DNA from: QHWT01 sp963755695
GTDB taxonomy: Bacteria; Acidobacteriota; Vicinamibacteria; Vicinamibacterales; 2-12-FULL-66-21
Direction of reading: 5' to 3'
Assembly: GCA_963755695.1 (NCBI GenBank)
Contig: CAVWLB010000010.1
Location: forward strand, 3,100,001 to 3,164,000
DNA: 64,000 nt
Positions within the stretch are counted from its first letter, which is position 1. Each line of letters opens with the position of its first letter. The notes under the pieces were generated by a model. It searched no databases. It was not told the origin of the DNA and worked only from the letters and a program-made list of their open reading frames with translations. The position numbers and the translations under genes were made by a program. Below are positions 27,040-36,075 of the stretch, piece by piece.

Positions 27040-27266
27040 TGGCTGACATTCCCATCCAAGCACGGAGTAGTGCCGAGACATGCCCTTCCCGTCATCTTCT
27101 TCGGAATCGTCAGCCCACCGCCTCGCGGCACGTCTCAACCGCGTTTCCTCCCTCGCTCCCACCACCGGCCAGTAGCTGTCACGATGGGAGGTCAAGACGA
27201 ACCTCAATAAAACCGGGGTGCGGCTGTGGATCGATTCTTCCCTCTATCGGACGCTAGTCGAACATG
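27040..27266. repeat. Dispersed repeat, copy B
   Basis: Shares the left part GTGCCGAGACATGCCCT and GTCAGCCCACCGCCTCG with copy C (44262-44457), and the right part GGGGTGCGGCTGTGGATCGA, then TCCCTCTATCGG and CGCTAGTCGAACAT, with both other copies. The spacer between the blocks differs in length and sequence. It lies just upstream of the FkbM-like gene, so part of it may act as that gene's upstream region. Confidence 0.8.
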
Positions 27267-27387
27267 GCGACTGAGAATCGATCTTCCGGCGACTCAACTT
27301 GGTTCTGGCCACCGTCGACACACCTAGCGCAGCTCCTTGTGCTGCAACCGCACGCGAGCACGAAAGTCCTATTCAAGCCTTTTTACG

Positions 27388-28605
27388 CTACTTGGGTGCG
27401 GTGCGCGGCTGTGCTCGACTTCGAGGACGCCCAGGTAGAGTGATCGTAAAGGTCGCGCCCTCTCCAGGAGCGCCGTCGACGGCAATCGAGGCTCCGATGG
27501 CATCGGCGCAGTCGCGCACGATGCCGAGCCCGAGCCCGAGGCCTTCGATACCAAGTTCCGCGTCACGTTCGACGTGCCCGCGATAAAAAGGCATGAAGAC
27601 ATTACCAAGCTGCTCCGAGTTCAGGCCGAGGCCGTTGTCTCGAACCTGAAACATGCATTCAGCGCCAGTACTCCGCACTGGTGAAATCTCGATAAAGCGC
27701 TCCGCTTTCCCGGGGTCGCTGTACTTGATCGCGTTCGAGATTAAATTCGTCAGCAGCAGCTCGAGGCGACCTACGTCTACGGTAACGATGGGCAGGTCCG
27801 GCGTAACTCGGACGTTGACGCCTCGCGCCTCGGCCGCCTCACGTAGTTGACGCGACGTTTCCTGAGCTACCGCGGTTAGAGAGATGGACTGCACCGCCAG
27901 ACCGTCATCGTCACGAAGGCCCGCGACTTTGCTGATCGTTGCGACCAGTTCGACCAACCGAGTGACGTTCCTTTCGATTGCATTAACGGCTCGTTCTCTT
28001 CGGTGTGCATCGGCGCCAGCCTGCGGCAATTGGAGCAGGCTAACTGCCGTCTGCAGAACACCGAGCGGTTGACGCAGTTCGTGACCAACCAACCGGTTGA
28101 ATTGTTCGAACCGACGCGTCTGTTCCGAAATAGTTGCGGTATACCGTTCGACAAACATGTCAACCGTGGTACGCATCACCACGGCCACGGCTTGATTGAT
28201 TCGGCGGATACAGCCTATGACTTCTGTCACTGCTGCTGACAGGTGAAGCTGTTCTGCCTGTTCAACAACGAAGCTTTCCAAAATGCCGCGCAGCAGCTCG
28301 TATTCCTTTAGAAGCTGATGAACTGAAGCATGCTGTTCGTGTCGCAGAACTCCGAGTTCTTGCGCCTTGGCAACTACGAACGTATTCGCCGCAATGTCGG
28401 TGTCTGATGTGGCGAGGAATTTCCCAATCTCTTCGATGAGCGACGGGATATGGTCGAGTAGCGTCGAAGTCGGAAAGATTTCTTCCGGACCGACCGGCAC
28501 CAACGCCTGTAGTCGGTCCAGCCAACGGCCCGCGAGAAGCTGTCGTTGAGCTTTGAGGCGAGACGCAATGGTGGCCGCAAAGGTCTCATGCGCCGCTGGT
28601 AGCAT
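27388..28605 (-). CDS. Sensor histidine kinase with RsbRD-like N-terminal domain
   Basis: A soluble 405-residue kinase. Residues 1-155 are an all-helical sensor resembling RsbRD N-terminal domains (LLAGRWLDRLQALVP, HEQHASVHQLLKEYELLRG). The dimerisation/phosphoacceptor helix has GHELRQPLGVL with His175. ATP-binding boxes are LLTNLISNAIKYSDP (N box), VRDNGLGLNSEQLGNVFMPF (G1/F), GLGLGLGIVRDC (G2). It has no membrane segment, so it senses a cytoplasmic state. No response regulator is adjacent; the nearest receiver protein is at 33106-33582. RsbRD-type domains are commonly linked to stress signalling. Confidence 0.93.
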   Translation of the reverse strand: MLPAAHETFAATIASRLKAQRQLLAGRWLDRLQALVPVGPEEIFPTSTLLDHIPSLIEEIGKFLATSDTDIAANTFVVAKAQELGVLRHEQHASVHQLLKEYELLRGILESFVVEQAEQLHLSAAVTEVIGCIRRINQAVAVVMRTTVDMFVERYTATISEQTRRFEQFNRLVGHELRQPLGVLQTAVSLLQLPQAGADAHRRERAVNAIERNVTRLVELVATISKVAGLRDDDGLAVQSISLTAVAQETSRQLREAAEARGVNVRVTPDLPIVTVDVGRLELLLTNLISNAIKYSDPGKAERFIEISPVRSTGAECMFQVRDNGLGLNSEQLGNVFMPFYRGHVERDAELGIEGLGLGLGIVRDCADAIGASIAVDGAPGEGATFTITLPGRPRSRAQPRTAPK

Positions 28606-29047
28606 TATCTGCTCTTCGTGGATGCCGCTTTTAAGAGGAACGGGACATTTTATCGCGAATTAGATGCACTCGCCCAAAACCTCGGAGCCCTGTGTCGTAT
28701 TTCTTCGTGCTGTCGAGGTCGGAAGGCGTATGTACACCGCTCTTGGGGCTCGGCGCCATTTGCGCCCCCCACAACGACTCTCGTCATCACCGTAGTTTTG
28801 GAGCCCTCTTCGCAGGCACGCGAGCGCTCGATTCGCTGTCCCCTGCGGTATCGGCTCGACGCCCGCCGGCCCTTTGGAAAGGTTTGCTTTGACCGCGCAG
28901 GCGTTGGCGGCTCGCCGGATCCGTGCGTCGGCCGCTTCCTGGGATTCCGCGTTGTACGCAATCCCGCGCAGCAACCAGTCCTGATCAGCTGCCTGTTGTT
29001 GACGGATCCGGCTTGCGGCGCAACCCGGCAGCGACCACGGCGCGATC
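28606..29047. other. Divergent intergenic region
   Basis: Lies between the divergently transcribed histidine kinase and AAA ATPase genes and should hold both promoters. No supported gene or clear promoter box. Confidence 0.4.
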
Positions 29048-30088
29048 GTGTTGCTTGCAGCCCGGGACAGGCGGTACGGTGGAAGCGTGGCACCGATCCC
29101 ATTCACGCGTCTGTTCGGCACGAGCGGCCGCCGCGCGATCGAGTCGATCGTACCGCGCCGGACCTTCGACGATGTGATTCTGCCGCCCGCGACCCGGCGC
29201 GCGCTCGACACCGCCCTGGCGCAGGTGACGCAGCACGATCTCATCTTCAATCGCTGGGGCCTCGGCGAGCGGCATCCCACCGGGCTCGCGCTCGCCTTCA
29301 ACTTCGCTGGTCTTCCGGGCACCGGCAAGACCATCTGCGCTGAAGCCATCGCGCACTCGCTCGGCCGCCGGCTCCTGCTCGTCCGCTATGCCGAGCTCGA
29401 ATCACTGTGGATGGGCGAGACGCCGAAGAACGTGGCCGCCATCTTCCGCACGGCGCGCGACGAGCGGGCCGTGCTGCTGTTCGACGAAGCAGACGCCATT
29501 GCGGCGAGGCGATCGACATCAGTCGATCACGGGTTTCAGCGCGAATCGAACACCGTCGTTAGCGTCCTGCTGCAGGAGCTCGAGTGGTACAACGGCGTGG
29601 TGATCTTCGCCACAAACCTCGCGGCGAACTTCGATCCGGCATTCGAGCGACGCATCCGAACACACGTCCTGTTCGAGATGCCAGGGGAGGCCGAACGCGC
29701 GCGGATTTGGCGCGTCCAGTTGCATCCTGTGCGGACGCCGCTCGCGGCCGACGTCGATTTCCAGGCGTTGGCCCGTCGCTACGAGGTGAGCGGCGGCGAC
29801 ATCCGGAACGCGGTGTTGAAGGCCGCGCTTGCGGCCGCGGCCGAACCCGGGCCCGATTCGGCGAAACGGATTCACCAGCACCACTTCGAAGCGAGCATCG
29901 AGGAAGTGATTGCCGGCAAGCGGGTGATGCGGCAGTCGTTGTTTACGAGCGAGCCACTCGTGCTGCCGGAGGCGAACCTCGTCGCCGGCGCGATGGCGTC
30001 CCAGGCGGCGCTGCCCATGGCGTACGCCCTCGCCGGCGCCGCGCTGCTCGTCGCGCTCATCGCGCTCGCGCTAATTCTGCTCAAGTAA
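29048..30088 (+). CDS. AAA+ ATPase with C-terminal membrane anchor
   Basis: A 346-residue classical AAA protein. Walker A is GLPGTGKT at about residues 88-95, pore-loop region YAELESLWMGETPKN, Walker B AVLLFDEADAI at about 139-149, sensor 1 VVIFATNLAANFD, and arginine fingers in FERRIRTHVLF. A small helical lid domain follows (YEVSGGDIRNAVLKAAL). The last ~25 residues (YALAGAALLVALIALALILL) form a single membrane helix, an unusual tail anchor for a SpoVK/CbxX-like AAA protein. Start is GTG 29048, but a GTG at 29087 is equally possible. Two uncharacterised proteins lie convergently just downstream. Confidence 0.9.
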   Translation: MLLAARDRRYGGSVAPIPFTRLFGTSGRRAIESIVPRRTFDDVILPPATRRALDTALAQVTQHDLIFNRWGLGERHPTGLALAFNFAGLPGTGKTICAEAIAHSLGRRLLLVRYAELESLWMGETPKNVAAIFRTARDERAVLLFDEADAIAARRSTSVDHGFQRESNTVVSVLLQELEWYNGVVIFATNLAANFDPAFERRIRTHVLFEMPGEAERARIWRVQLHPVRTPLAADVDFQALARRYEVSGGDIRNAVLKAALAAAAEPGPDSAKRIHQHHFEASIEEVIAGKRVMRQSLFTSEPLVLPEANLVAGAMASQAALPMAYALAGAALLVALIALALILLK

Positions 30089-30109
30089 TTCACATCATGA
30101 GCTCAAGAC

Positions 30110-30772
30110 TCACGTTCGACCTCCGGCTGTCAGCACCCTCTCGACGAGTACCAGACGTTCATAGCTCCAGAGGGTGCGTGCGCGGGGATCCACCCACGCT
30201 CCTGGACCACTGGCGTCTGCCCGACGCAGAATGAGGTTCAATACCTCGATCTCGACCCAGAGGACGTCGCCGATTTGTTGCGTCCCCAGCGTTCGCACAT
30301 CGGGGTTGTCCGGACCCCACGCGTCAGTTGCCAGCTGTCTTTGTTCCGACTCCTTGGTTTGAGCGTGAAAGCGCCAGACGGGCGACGCCTGCACCCAGGC
30401 GGGTTTCGCCTCGCCTTTCGTCTCGTCCGCAAGAGCAACCTTAAACCACCCTGGCCGCCGATCGCGCACGATGATCTGGTACGGGATCTGGGCAGTGATC
30501 CTCAGCTCTCTTTCAGGATTCGCCGTTGCGACACGCGCGACAATGCGGCCCCCAGGGTCCGGCCTGTCGTATACCGGATGGCCGGTGAGGTCCTCGGTTG
30601 CCGGCTCCAAGTATCCGACGACCCGCCGTGACGGCTCGATCGGCACGCGGCGGCTCGCGCTTCCGGGCGCCGCGGCAATCGTGCCGTCCCAGGCATCCGT
30701 GAGATAAGCCACCTCGTTGTGGTGGTGCAGAAGCGCCTCGAGCGTTCGGTACTCGCCGGCATGTCTCGGCAT
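30110..30772 (-). CDS. Hypothetical protein with bacterial SH3-like segment, 220 aa
   Basis: Convergent with the AAA ATPase. The central region VYDRPDPGGRIVARV and RRPGWFKVALAD with AWVQASPVW follows the strand spacing of bacterial SH3 (SH3b) domains, which bind peptidoglycan or proteins. The C-terminal part contains DVLWVEIEVLNLILRRADAS. There is no clear signal peptide at the ATG 30772 start, so the true N-terminus could be further upstream across the short tandem repeat at 30777-30808. Family otherwise unknown. Confidence 0.72.
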   Translation of the reverse strand: MPRHAGEYRTLEALLHHHNEVAYLTDAWDGTIAAAPGSASRRVPIEPSRRVVGYLEPATEDLTGHPVYDRPDPGGRIVARVATANPERELRITAQIPYQIIVRDRRPGWFKVALADETKGEAKPAWVQASPVWRFHAQTKESEQRQLATDAWGPDNPDVRTLGTQQIGDVLWVEIEVLNLILRRADASGPGAWVDPRARTLWSYERLVLVERVLTAGGRT

Positions 30773-30776
30773 CGGG

Positions 30777-30808
30777 GCTCCGTCCGAGCGCGGCGCTCCG
30801 TCCGAGCG
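30777..30808. repeat. Short tandem duplication
   Basis: GCTCCGTCCGAGCG occurs at 30777-30790 and again at 30795-30808, period 18. Each unit is itself nearly palindromic (CGCTC/GAGCG type). It sits just upstream of the SH3-like ORF start. Confidence 0.7.
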
Positions 30809-30841
30809 GCTGTCACGGGACTCAGAACACTTCCGCTGCGC

Positions 30842-31381
30842 CTACCGGGGTGTCTGGGTCTGGCGTTGCGCGATTTTTGCCATCGCGACCGCCAGAGCCA
30901 GTCCACCAAGCGTCTTGATCAGCGCCGGCTGCTCTGCGTAAAACTTGCTGACGCGATCAACGATCGAGGGGTCCCTCTTTTCCGCCTCCGCGGCCACCTC
31001 CTCGATCGAATTGGCAGGTATCTGCTCCACCACCTCCGGTGAGATCCTGGTGCCACCCGCTTGCAATTCTTGCGCGGCCCGATTTGCGCCGTGCTTGGCG
31101 AGGAGCTGAGAAACCAACGCGGGACCGAGTGTAGCGATCAGGGTGTTCAAGACGTTTGTTTTTTGGTTCGACGGAGATCGCCCGAACAGCTGCGACAGCA
31201 TGCTGGCGAAGGGCGGCGTTTGATGCGAACGAAACGCCTCTGCGAGCCCTTCAGATACGGACGACGAGGGGGCAATGCGGCTGAACCGGTCGAAATCTGC
31301 ATCGACTGAACCTGGAACGTTATTCGGCTCGCCGGATCCATACCTGTCCACAATGTCAGTTACTTGATTTAGCCAATCCAT
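30842..31381 (-). CDS. Hypothetical protein with C-terminal hydrophobic helix, 179 aa
   Basis: Begins MDWLNQVTDIVDRYGSG and contains SEGLAEAFRSHQTPPFASML and SQLFGRSPSNQKTNVLNTLI, then a conserved-looking end EAEKRDPSIVDRVSKFYAEQ and a hydrophobic helix (LIKTLGGLALAVAMAKIAQ). I recall similar uncharacterised proteins in Acidobacteriota and Proteobacteria, with the DPSIVDRVSxFYAxxPxLVKTLG phrase as hallmark. A GGAGGAACAG ribosome site precedes ATG 31381. It follows the same strand as the 30110-30772 gene with a 69-bp gap, so they may be co-transcribed. Confidence 0.88.
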   Translation of the reverse strand: MDWLNQVTDIVDRYGSGEPNNVPGSVDADFDRFSRIAPSSSVSEGLAEAFRSHQTPPFASMLSQLFGRSPSNQKTNVLNTLIATLGPALVSQLLAKHGANRAAQELQAGGTRISPEVVEQIPANSIEEVAAEAEKRDPSIVDRVSKFYAEQPALIKTLGGLALAVAMAKIAQRQTQTPR

Positions 31382-31620
31382 CTGTTCCTCCTAGGAAACA
31401 CCGGCCGAAGCAGCGACGCAAGGATTGGACGCACGGACCAGGACAGCGAAAACAGGCCGGCGGCCATCATGCCGTCGCGCTGCGACGACCCGGGCAATCG
31501 TCGTGGCTGGTTTCTTTCGCAGTCCGCTTGATCAGCTCGGTCCAATTCAGAATATCGAACGCGGCCAACATAAGAGTTCATTCGTGCAACCAGAGGGCCA
31601 GTGCGCAAAAACGCTGAGGC

Positions 31621-31875
31621 TTACGAGATCATCAAGATGGCTGGATCTCTTCGCCGATCCATGCGTGTCCGTCTACGCCGGTCGCTCAGACCGGACCTGC
31701 GGTCTGAGCGGTGGAGTTCTTCAGGGGTCGGGGACCATCGCTCGGCGCAGGCCCGACACACTAATGCCAGACACACTGAACCGTGAACGATGAGTGCTTG
31801 GAGCGCTACCGTTCCGACTCCCTGGCACCCCCTGCACACGTGCGGAACCCGGGCCCGAGATCGATCGTGAGCCAA
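31621..31875 (-). CDS. Small hypothetical Cys-rich protein, 84 aa
   Basis: From ATG 31875 the frame reads MAHDRSRARVPHVCRGCQGV, then VCLALVCRACAERWSPTPEE, a CxxC...CxxC zinc-ribbon pattern, ending in a basic RRSGLSDRRRRTRMDRRRDP tail. The layout looks like a small nucleic-acid-binding protein, but no family is certain and there is no strong ribosome site. Confidence 0.42.
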   Translation of the reverse strand: MAHDRSRARVPHVCRGCQGVGTVALQALIVHGSVCLALVCRACAERWSPTPEELHRSDRRSGLSDRRRRTRMDRRRDPAILMIS

Positions 31876-32579
31876 GTGCCACTCCTTGACGCTTCAGCGA
31901 CAGCCACAACTGCGTGACCTGCGTCGTGGTTCCAACTTCTCTGCCACCATGCTTGAGCGCTCACGCGTCGGATGCGTGGCTGCGTTAACTGGCGAATGTG
32001 GCCCATAAATCCGGCGCGCGGCGGTTGTGTAAGCCGCACGCGGCGTGACCGAAAACTGTCAGGCTGTCTCAGTCCGAAACGGCCTGTGTCACAATGTTCT
32101 TGTGCGCTCAAGCACAGCACCCCCGCCATGCTGTTGATTGTGCACAGACGGTATCCCTTCTGCGACTTCCTCCAGCAGCAAAGCGAGCCTGAAGAGACCG
32201 GCGTGATCGGTCCTCCCTGCAGTCGCTACCCCGCGCCCACCGAGCGGGTAGAGGTGCTGAACTCTGGTGCATGAGACAGTTCCGCGTTAGGCGATCCAAC
32301 GGATGCGTAGCCATTGCGGAGATGCGTAGAGATTCGCAACTCAGACTCGATGTCCAGCTACGCGTCGGCCGCAGCAACGGATTGCGGCTGCTCACCCTGT
32401 AGATGCGAAAATCTCGTCACGCCGCCAGGACGTAGTCGTGTACGACACCGCCGAGACGATCACGGCGCTGATACCAGTGTCACCGGATGCCGGCACCGTT
32501 GCACGCACCGCCTTGGATCAGGCGGCACGAGCGACAACGCCCTGTGTGGACGTGATGTGGTCGCTACGCTGGAACGGCT
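31876..32579. other. Gap bordering insertion-sequence debris
   Basis: No supported gene. Frames are short and arginine rich. The region leads into an IS3-family remnant. Confidence 0.4.
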
Positions 32580-32809
32580 GCGTTTCGAACGCGGACTACC
32601 GCAGCGGATCTATTGCACAAGGCACGGAGTTCGTCAGCACCGCGATGGATCTGTGGGCCTACGCCAACGCGGTCATTCTCGACTTCAGTCGTCGCGGCAA
32701 GCCGACCGACAATGCCGCGATCGAATCGTTCAATGGGCGCTTCCGCGAAGAGTGCCTCAAAGTGCACTAGTTCCAATCGTTGGAGGACGCGCAACTCGCC
32801 GAGCGATGA
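32580..32809 (+). pseudogene. IS3-family transposase (OrfB) C-terminal remnant
   Basis: GTEFVSTAMDLWAYANAVIL, then GKPTDNAAIESFNGRFREEC is the end of the DDE integrase core, with the last catalytic glutamate in AAIESFNG. Next comes CLKVH, an in-frame TAG where family members have tryptophan, and the tail FQSLEDAQLAER. The N-terminal two thirds are absent. A nonsense-mutated transposase relic, distinct from the other IS3 copies in the window. Confidence 0.88.
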
Positions 32810-33105
32810 CAACCGCCGCTGACTCACCCTCGTAGTGGACCGAAAGACCAGGGCCCCTCAACTCAGGAGAAACTCCCAGTCTTTGCGTAGCGGAAAGTGG
32901 GGGCAGGTCAGTCGAGATCCGACGACCTCTCCCTGCAAGTATCGTTGGTTGCGGGGCAGCAACCAACAGCTTTGAGTCTGCTTGCCCGGCAGCGTAGCTT
33001 GATCCACACCGTTGCCAAGCTGTGCGCCATACACCACTTGTCCATTTCTCGAATCACGGGAATAGCACTGTCTCGGCAACGTCGCCGAGGTAGCGATGCG
33101 CGCTT

Positions 33106-33582
33106 TCACGACTTAGGGCCAGAAACCTGCCGCTGCTGCGCGTCTCGCTGGAACCTGAGCACTCGGCGGACGGCGGTCAGAAGTTCATCCAAGTCGTACG
33201 GCTTGCCGACGAGCTCGAGCGCGTCGGTCGACCCGATGCATTCGGTCAATGCATCCCTATTTGTGGTCGTAAGAACGACGGGCACCCGGCATTCGTGGCC
33301 CAGTTCTCGAAACTCAAGAAAGCGCTGCCAGTTCGATTCGTACGGGAAGCTGACGTCGAACACGATGACCTGCGGGTGGTGCTGCGCCATGAAGTCGTGC
33401 AACACCTCCGAATCCAGAACTTCCCGGGCGGGCCATGTTCGACCGACTGCGCGAAATCCGTGGAGCTCGAAGAACACGGTCACGAAGTCAACTGTGTCTT
33501 CGCTTGCGTTGAAGACCGCGACGACCGAGGCGTCATTCCCGGCCTGGAGTGACGTGATCGGATCCTGACTTTGCTGGGTCAA
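33106..33582 (-). CDS. Single-domain response regulator (receiver)
   Basis: A 158-residue CheY-like protein started by TTG 33582 behind an AGAGGAA site. The phosphoacceptor strand is VIVFDVSFPYESNWQ (Asp at about 75), the Thr/Ser position VVLTTTNRD, and the conserved lysine VGKPYDLDELL. The first acidic pair is weak (VVAVFNASEDTV), where most receivers have two acidic residues. No output domain, so it would act by protein contact. It could be a partner of the orphan histidine kinase at 27388-28605, but that is inference. It lies between transposase relics. Confidence 0.85.
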   Translation of the reverse strand: MTQQSQDPITSLQAGNDASVVAVFNASEDTVDFVTVFFELHGFRAVGRTWPAREVLDSEVLHDFMAQHHPQVIVFDVSFPYESNWQRFLEFRELGHECRVPVVLTTTNRDALTECIGSTDALELVGKPYDLDELLTAVRRVLRFQRDAQQRQVSGPKS

Positions 33583-33854
33583 AATATTCCTCTTTCCCCT
33601 TGTCCTGCGTGCGCCGGAGTGTCGCGGTCAGCAGTTATCGCGTCGCAGTGCTCTGCAGGCGATCCGGCCACCACGATCGTGTGCCGAACCGGTCTGCATA
33701 TCCGGCTCATATGAGCGCCCGGTTAGAATACGCCATCACCCCGACAGGAGGAATCACATCATCCGACTGGCTCTACGAACTGGAGCTCGACGGCGCAGCG
33801 CGCAATGGGTTTCGAGGCGAATGGTCCGCGGAAGCGAATCCGCCCGCGCCATAG

Positions 33855-34495
33855 CATGTTGTGGCGACGGGTTCGTTTGTAGAAGCGATCCATGTAGTCG
33901 GCTACATCGTTCAGCGGCACTGCTCGGTCCTTGTAGATTTGCTTCTTGATCCGTTCCTTCTTCGAGCGGGCTGAAGGAAGGGCCTCCGCGACGGCGTTGT
34001 CCCAGCAGTCCCCTTCCGGCTCATGCTTGGCTCGAGGTGATTGGAGTGGCAGAGACGACGCCCGGCGTGGCAACCGTGCTGCGGACCTTGGTCCGAATGA
34101 ACTACCGTGCCGCGGGGGCGTCGCGGTCGCGCGGTTATGAGCACCGCGTCGAGCACGAGATCGCGGTGAATGGTCGGTCGCGCGGACCAGCCGACGATCT
34201 TGCTTTGCGCGAGAACAGGTCCATGACGACGGCCAGGTAGAGCCAGCCTTGCCACGTCCGAATGTAGGCGATATCTGTTACCCAGGCATTGTTTCGCCGC
34301 GTCGCCGTGAACTGCCGCTGCAGGAGGTTGGGGATCAGGAGGGATGGCTTGCCGACCGACCAGCGCCGGGTTCGATAGCCGTGAAGAGCGCGCAAGTGAT
34401 TGCCTCGCGTGCACGCTGTATTTGTCTCCATTGGCTTTGATGAACTCGTACGTCGAGCGAACTCGCCCCGCACTCAGCTTCGTGGAGATCGGCAT
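33855..34495 (-). pseudogene. IS3-family transposase OrfB, multiply frameshifted
   Basis: Fragments in three frames read in order: VRSTYEFIKANGDKYSVH (OrfB start), LLQRQFTATRRNNAWVTDIA, YIRTWQGWLYLAVVMDLFSR (first Asp), SARPTIHRDLVLDAVL, GTVVHSDQG (second Asp) and GDCWDNAVAEA, ERIKKQIYKDRA (final Glu region). At least three frame changes separate them. A dead element in the IS51/IS150-like branch of IS3, of different sequence from the one at 34819. Confidence 0.88.
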
Positions 34496-34818
34496 CGCCC
34501 TCCGCGACTACCCGGATGCTACGCTACTGTCCACTAAATCCTAGGAACTCCAGCCAAGCGGGGAATGCGCGGTCTATTCACATCAATTCGGCTGGGAGTT
34601 GCGCTTGGTGGCTGGACTAGAAGCCTTGCAAACTTGCGTCTGCCGCAGTCACGACGATGTGCTGAACACGGACGAAGAGTGGAAGCGCGCAATGCTCGGT
34701 GCCGGGTGGAAGGAGCGCGAGTAGTTCAGCGTCCCGCGTGCGTTGAAGAACACTCCGTGCGCACGAGCGGAACGGTCCAATTTTATCCGGACACTTTGAT
34801 CTGACCTGCCTGGCGATG
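34496..34818. other. Gap between two IS3 remnants
   Basis: No supported gene. This is the flank next to the left end of the IS3 element at 34819. No target duplication matching the right flank was found. Confidence 0.4.
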
Positions 34819-34872
34819 TTCGGACCAGCCGAAGCTTGAGACAATGGCGCCCTCGGGCCACTGAGGGAGCCA

Positions 34873-35137
34873 ATGAAGAAGACGCGATTCACGGACGAGC
34901 AGATGGTTCACGATTCTGCGCGAGGCGGATGAGCGCCCCGTGCCGGAAGTGGCCAAGAAGCACGGCGTCAGCGCGCAAACGATCTACGCCTGGCGGAAGC
35001 ACTTCGGCAGCCTGGAGGCGACGGACGTGAAACGGCTGCGGCAGCTCGAGCAAGAAAACCAGCGGCTGAAAAAGATGGTCGCCGACCGGGATCTCGAGCT
35101 CGACGTACTCAAGGAGATCACCCGAAAAAAATGGTAG
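34873..35137 (+). pseudogene. IS3 OrfA (helix-turn-helix), one frameshift
   Basis: Starts MKKTRFTDEQMV behind a GAGGGAG site. One extra base near 34908 throws the frame off. The correct frame resumes with ILREADERPVPEVAKKHGVS, then AQTIYAWRKHFGSLEATD (the helix-turn-helix) and the leucine-zipper RLRQLEQENQRLKKMVADRD ending ITRKKW. OrfA binds the terminal repeats and regulates transposition. Without the insertion the protein would be about 87 residues, normal for the family. Confidence 0.9.
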
Positions 35138-36047
35138 GCGCACGCGTGCGCCGGCAGCAGGTCGCCTACGCCGAAGGGCGCGGCCTGTCCTGCCGCCGCG
35201 CGTGCGCCTTGCTGTCGGTTGCGCGATCCACGCTTGGGTACACGTCGCGGCTGGTCGCCCGGGATGCGGCGGTCGTCGCGCCGCTGCGGACGTTAGCCGC
35301 GCAGTATCCGCGCTATGGCTATCGCACGACCGGATCTTCATGGAGCGCCAGGGCCACGTGCTGGGTACCGATCGGATGTACCGGCTCTGGCGCCAGGAGG
35401 GTCTGCAGGTGCCGAGAAAACGGCCACGCCGTCGCGCGGCTACCAGTCGCCCGCGGCCGCTGCCGCCGACGGCGATCAATCACGTGTGGGCGTACGACTT
35501 CGTGTTCGGTACGTGCGCGGACGGGCGCACGTTGAAGTGCCTAACCGTGATCGACGAATTCACGCGGGAGTGCCTGGCGATTGACGTCGCCGGCGGAATC
35601 CGCTCCGGGCGCGTCATCGAGGTGCTGACGCAGCTCGTGAGCGTCCATGGCGCGCCGCGGTACCTGCGGTCCGACAATGGTCCCGAGTTCGTCGCCCGTG
35701 CCATCCTGCGTTGGCTGCAGACGGCGCAGATCGAAACGGCGTTCATCGACCCGGGTAAACCCTGGCAGAACGGCGCCGACGAATCGTTCAACGGGAAGTT
35801 CAGGGACCAGCACCTGTCGCTGCAATGGTTTCGGAATCGCCTGGACGCGAAGGTCAGCATCGAAGCGTGGCGCCGGCACTACAACGAGGTCCGGCCGCAT
35901 TCGAGTCCCGGCTACTTGACGCCGGCCGCGTTCAAAGCAAAACATGTGGCCGACGTTGAGGGAGGGCGCTCTCCGGCGATGCCGGTTCGCGCTGACAGGA
36001 CGACCGAAGAACGACGAACCGACCCGCTCGGCGTCATTCTCCAGTAA
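35131..36047 (+). pseudogene. IS3 OrfB (DDE transposase), one frameshift
   Basis: Begins MVGARVRRQQVAYAEGRG and reads to YPRYGYR. A one-base loss near 35331 then breaks the frame. Thereafter FMERQGHVLGTDRMYRLWRQ, HVWAYDFVFG (first Asp), YLRSDNGPEF (second Asp) and GADESFNGKFRDQHL (Glu) complete the catalytic triad, followed by WRRHYNEVRPHSSPGYLTPA. All three catalytic residues survive, so inactivation is recent or the indel is an assembly error. Its last 72 bp are duplicated at 36872-36943. Confidence 0.9.
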
Positions 36048-36060
36048 CGATTGGTCCGAA
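35989..36060 (+). repeat. 72-bp direct repeat, copy 1 (IS3 right end)
   Basis: This is the end of orfB plus the right terminal repeat of the IS3 element. It is matched at 36872-36943 with only two differences (at 35996 and 36016). Confidence 0.95.
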
Positions 36061-36075
36061 TTGCGTGTCTGCGGA

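Larger units (their letters stand above)
34819..36060 (+). mobile_element. IS3-family insertion sequence, about 1242 bp
   Basis: The left end TTCGGACCA (34819-34827) is matched by its complement TGGTCCGAA at the right end (36052-36060), with weaker complementarity beyond. Inside are orfA and orfB overlapping at a run of seven A (35125-35131), the usual IS3 minus-one frameshift site for making the OrfAB transposase. Size and order fit IS3. Both ORFs carry single-base lesions, so this copy is probably inactive. Confidence 0.8.

Noticed and set aside
35125..35131. Programmed frameshifting as explanation of all split genes in the window
   Set aside because: Only the A7 run in the IS3 element is a recognised slippery site. 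The other breaks show no heptamer and hit genes that are not normally frameshifted.
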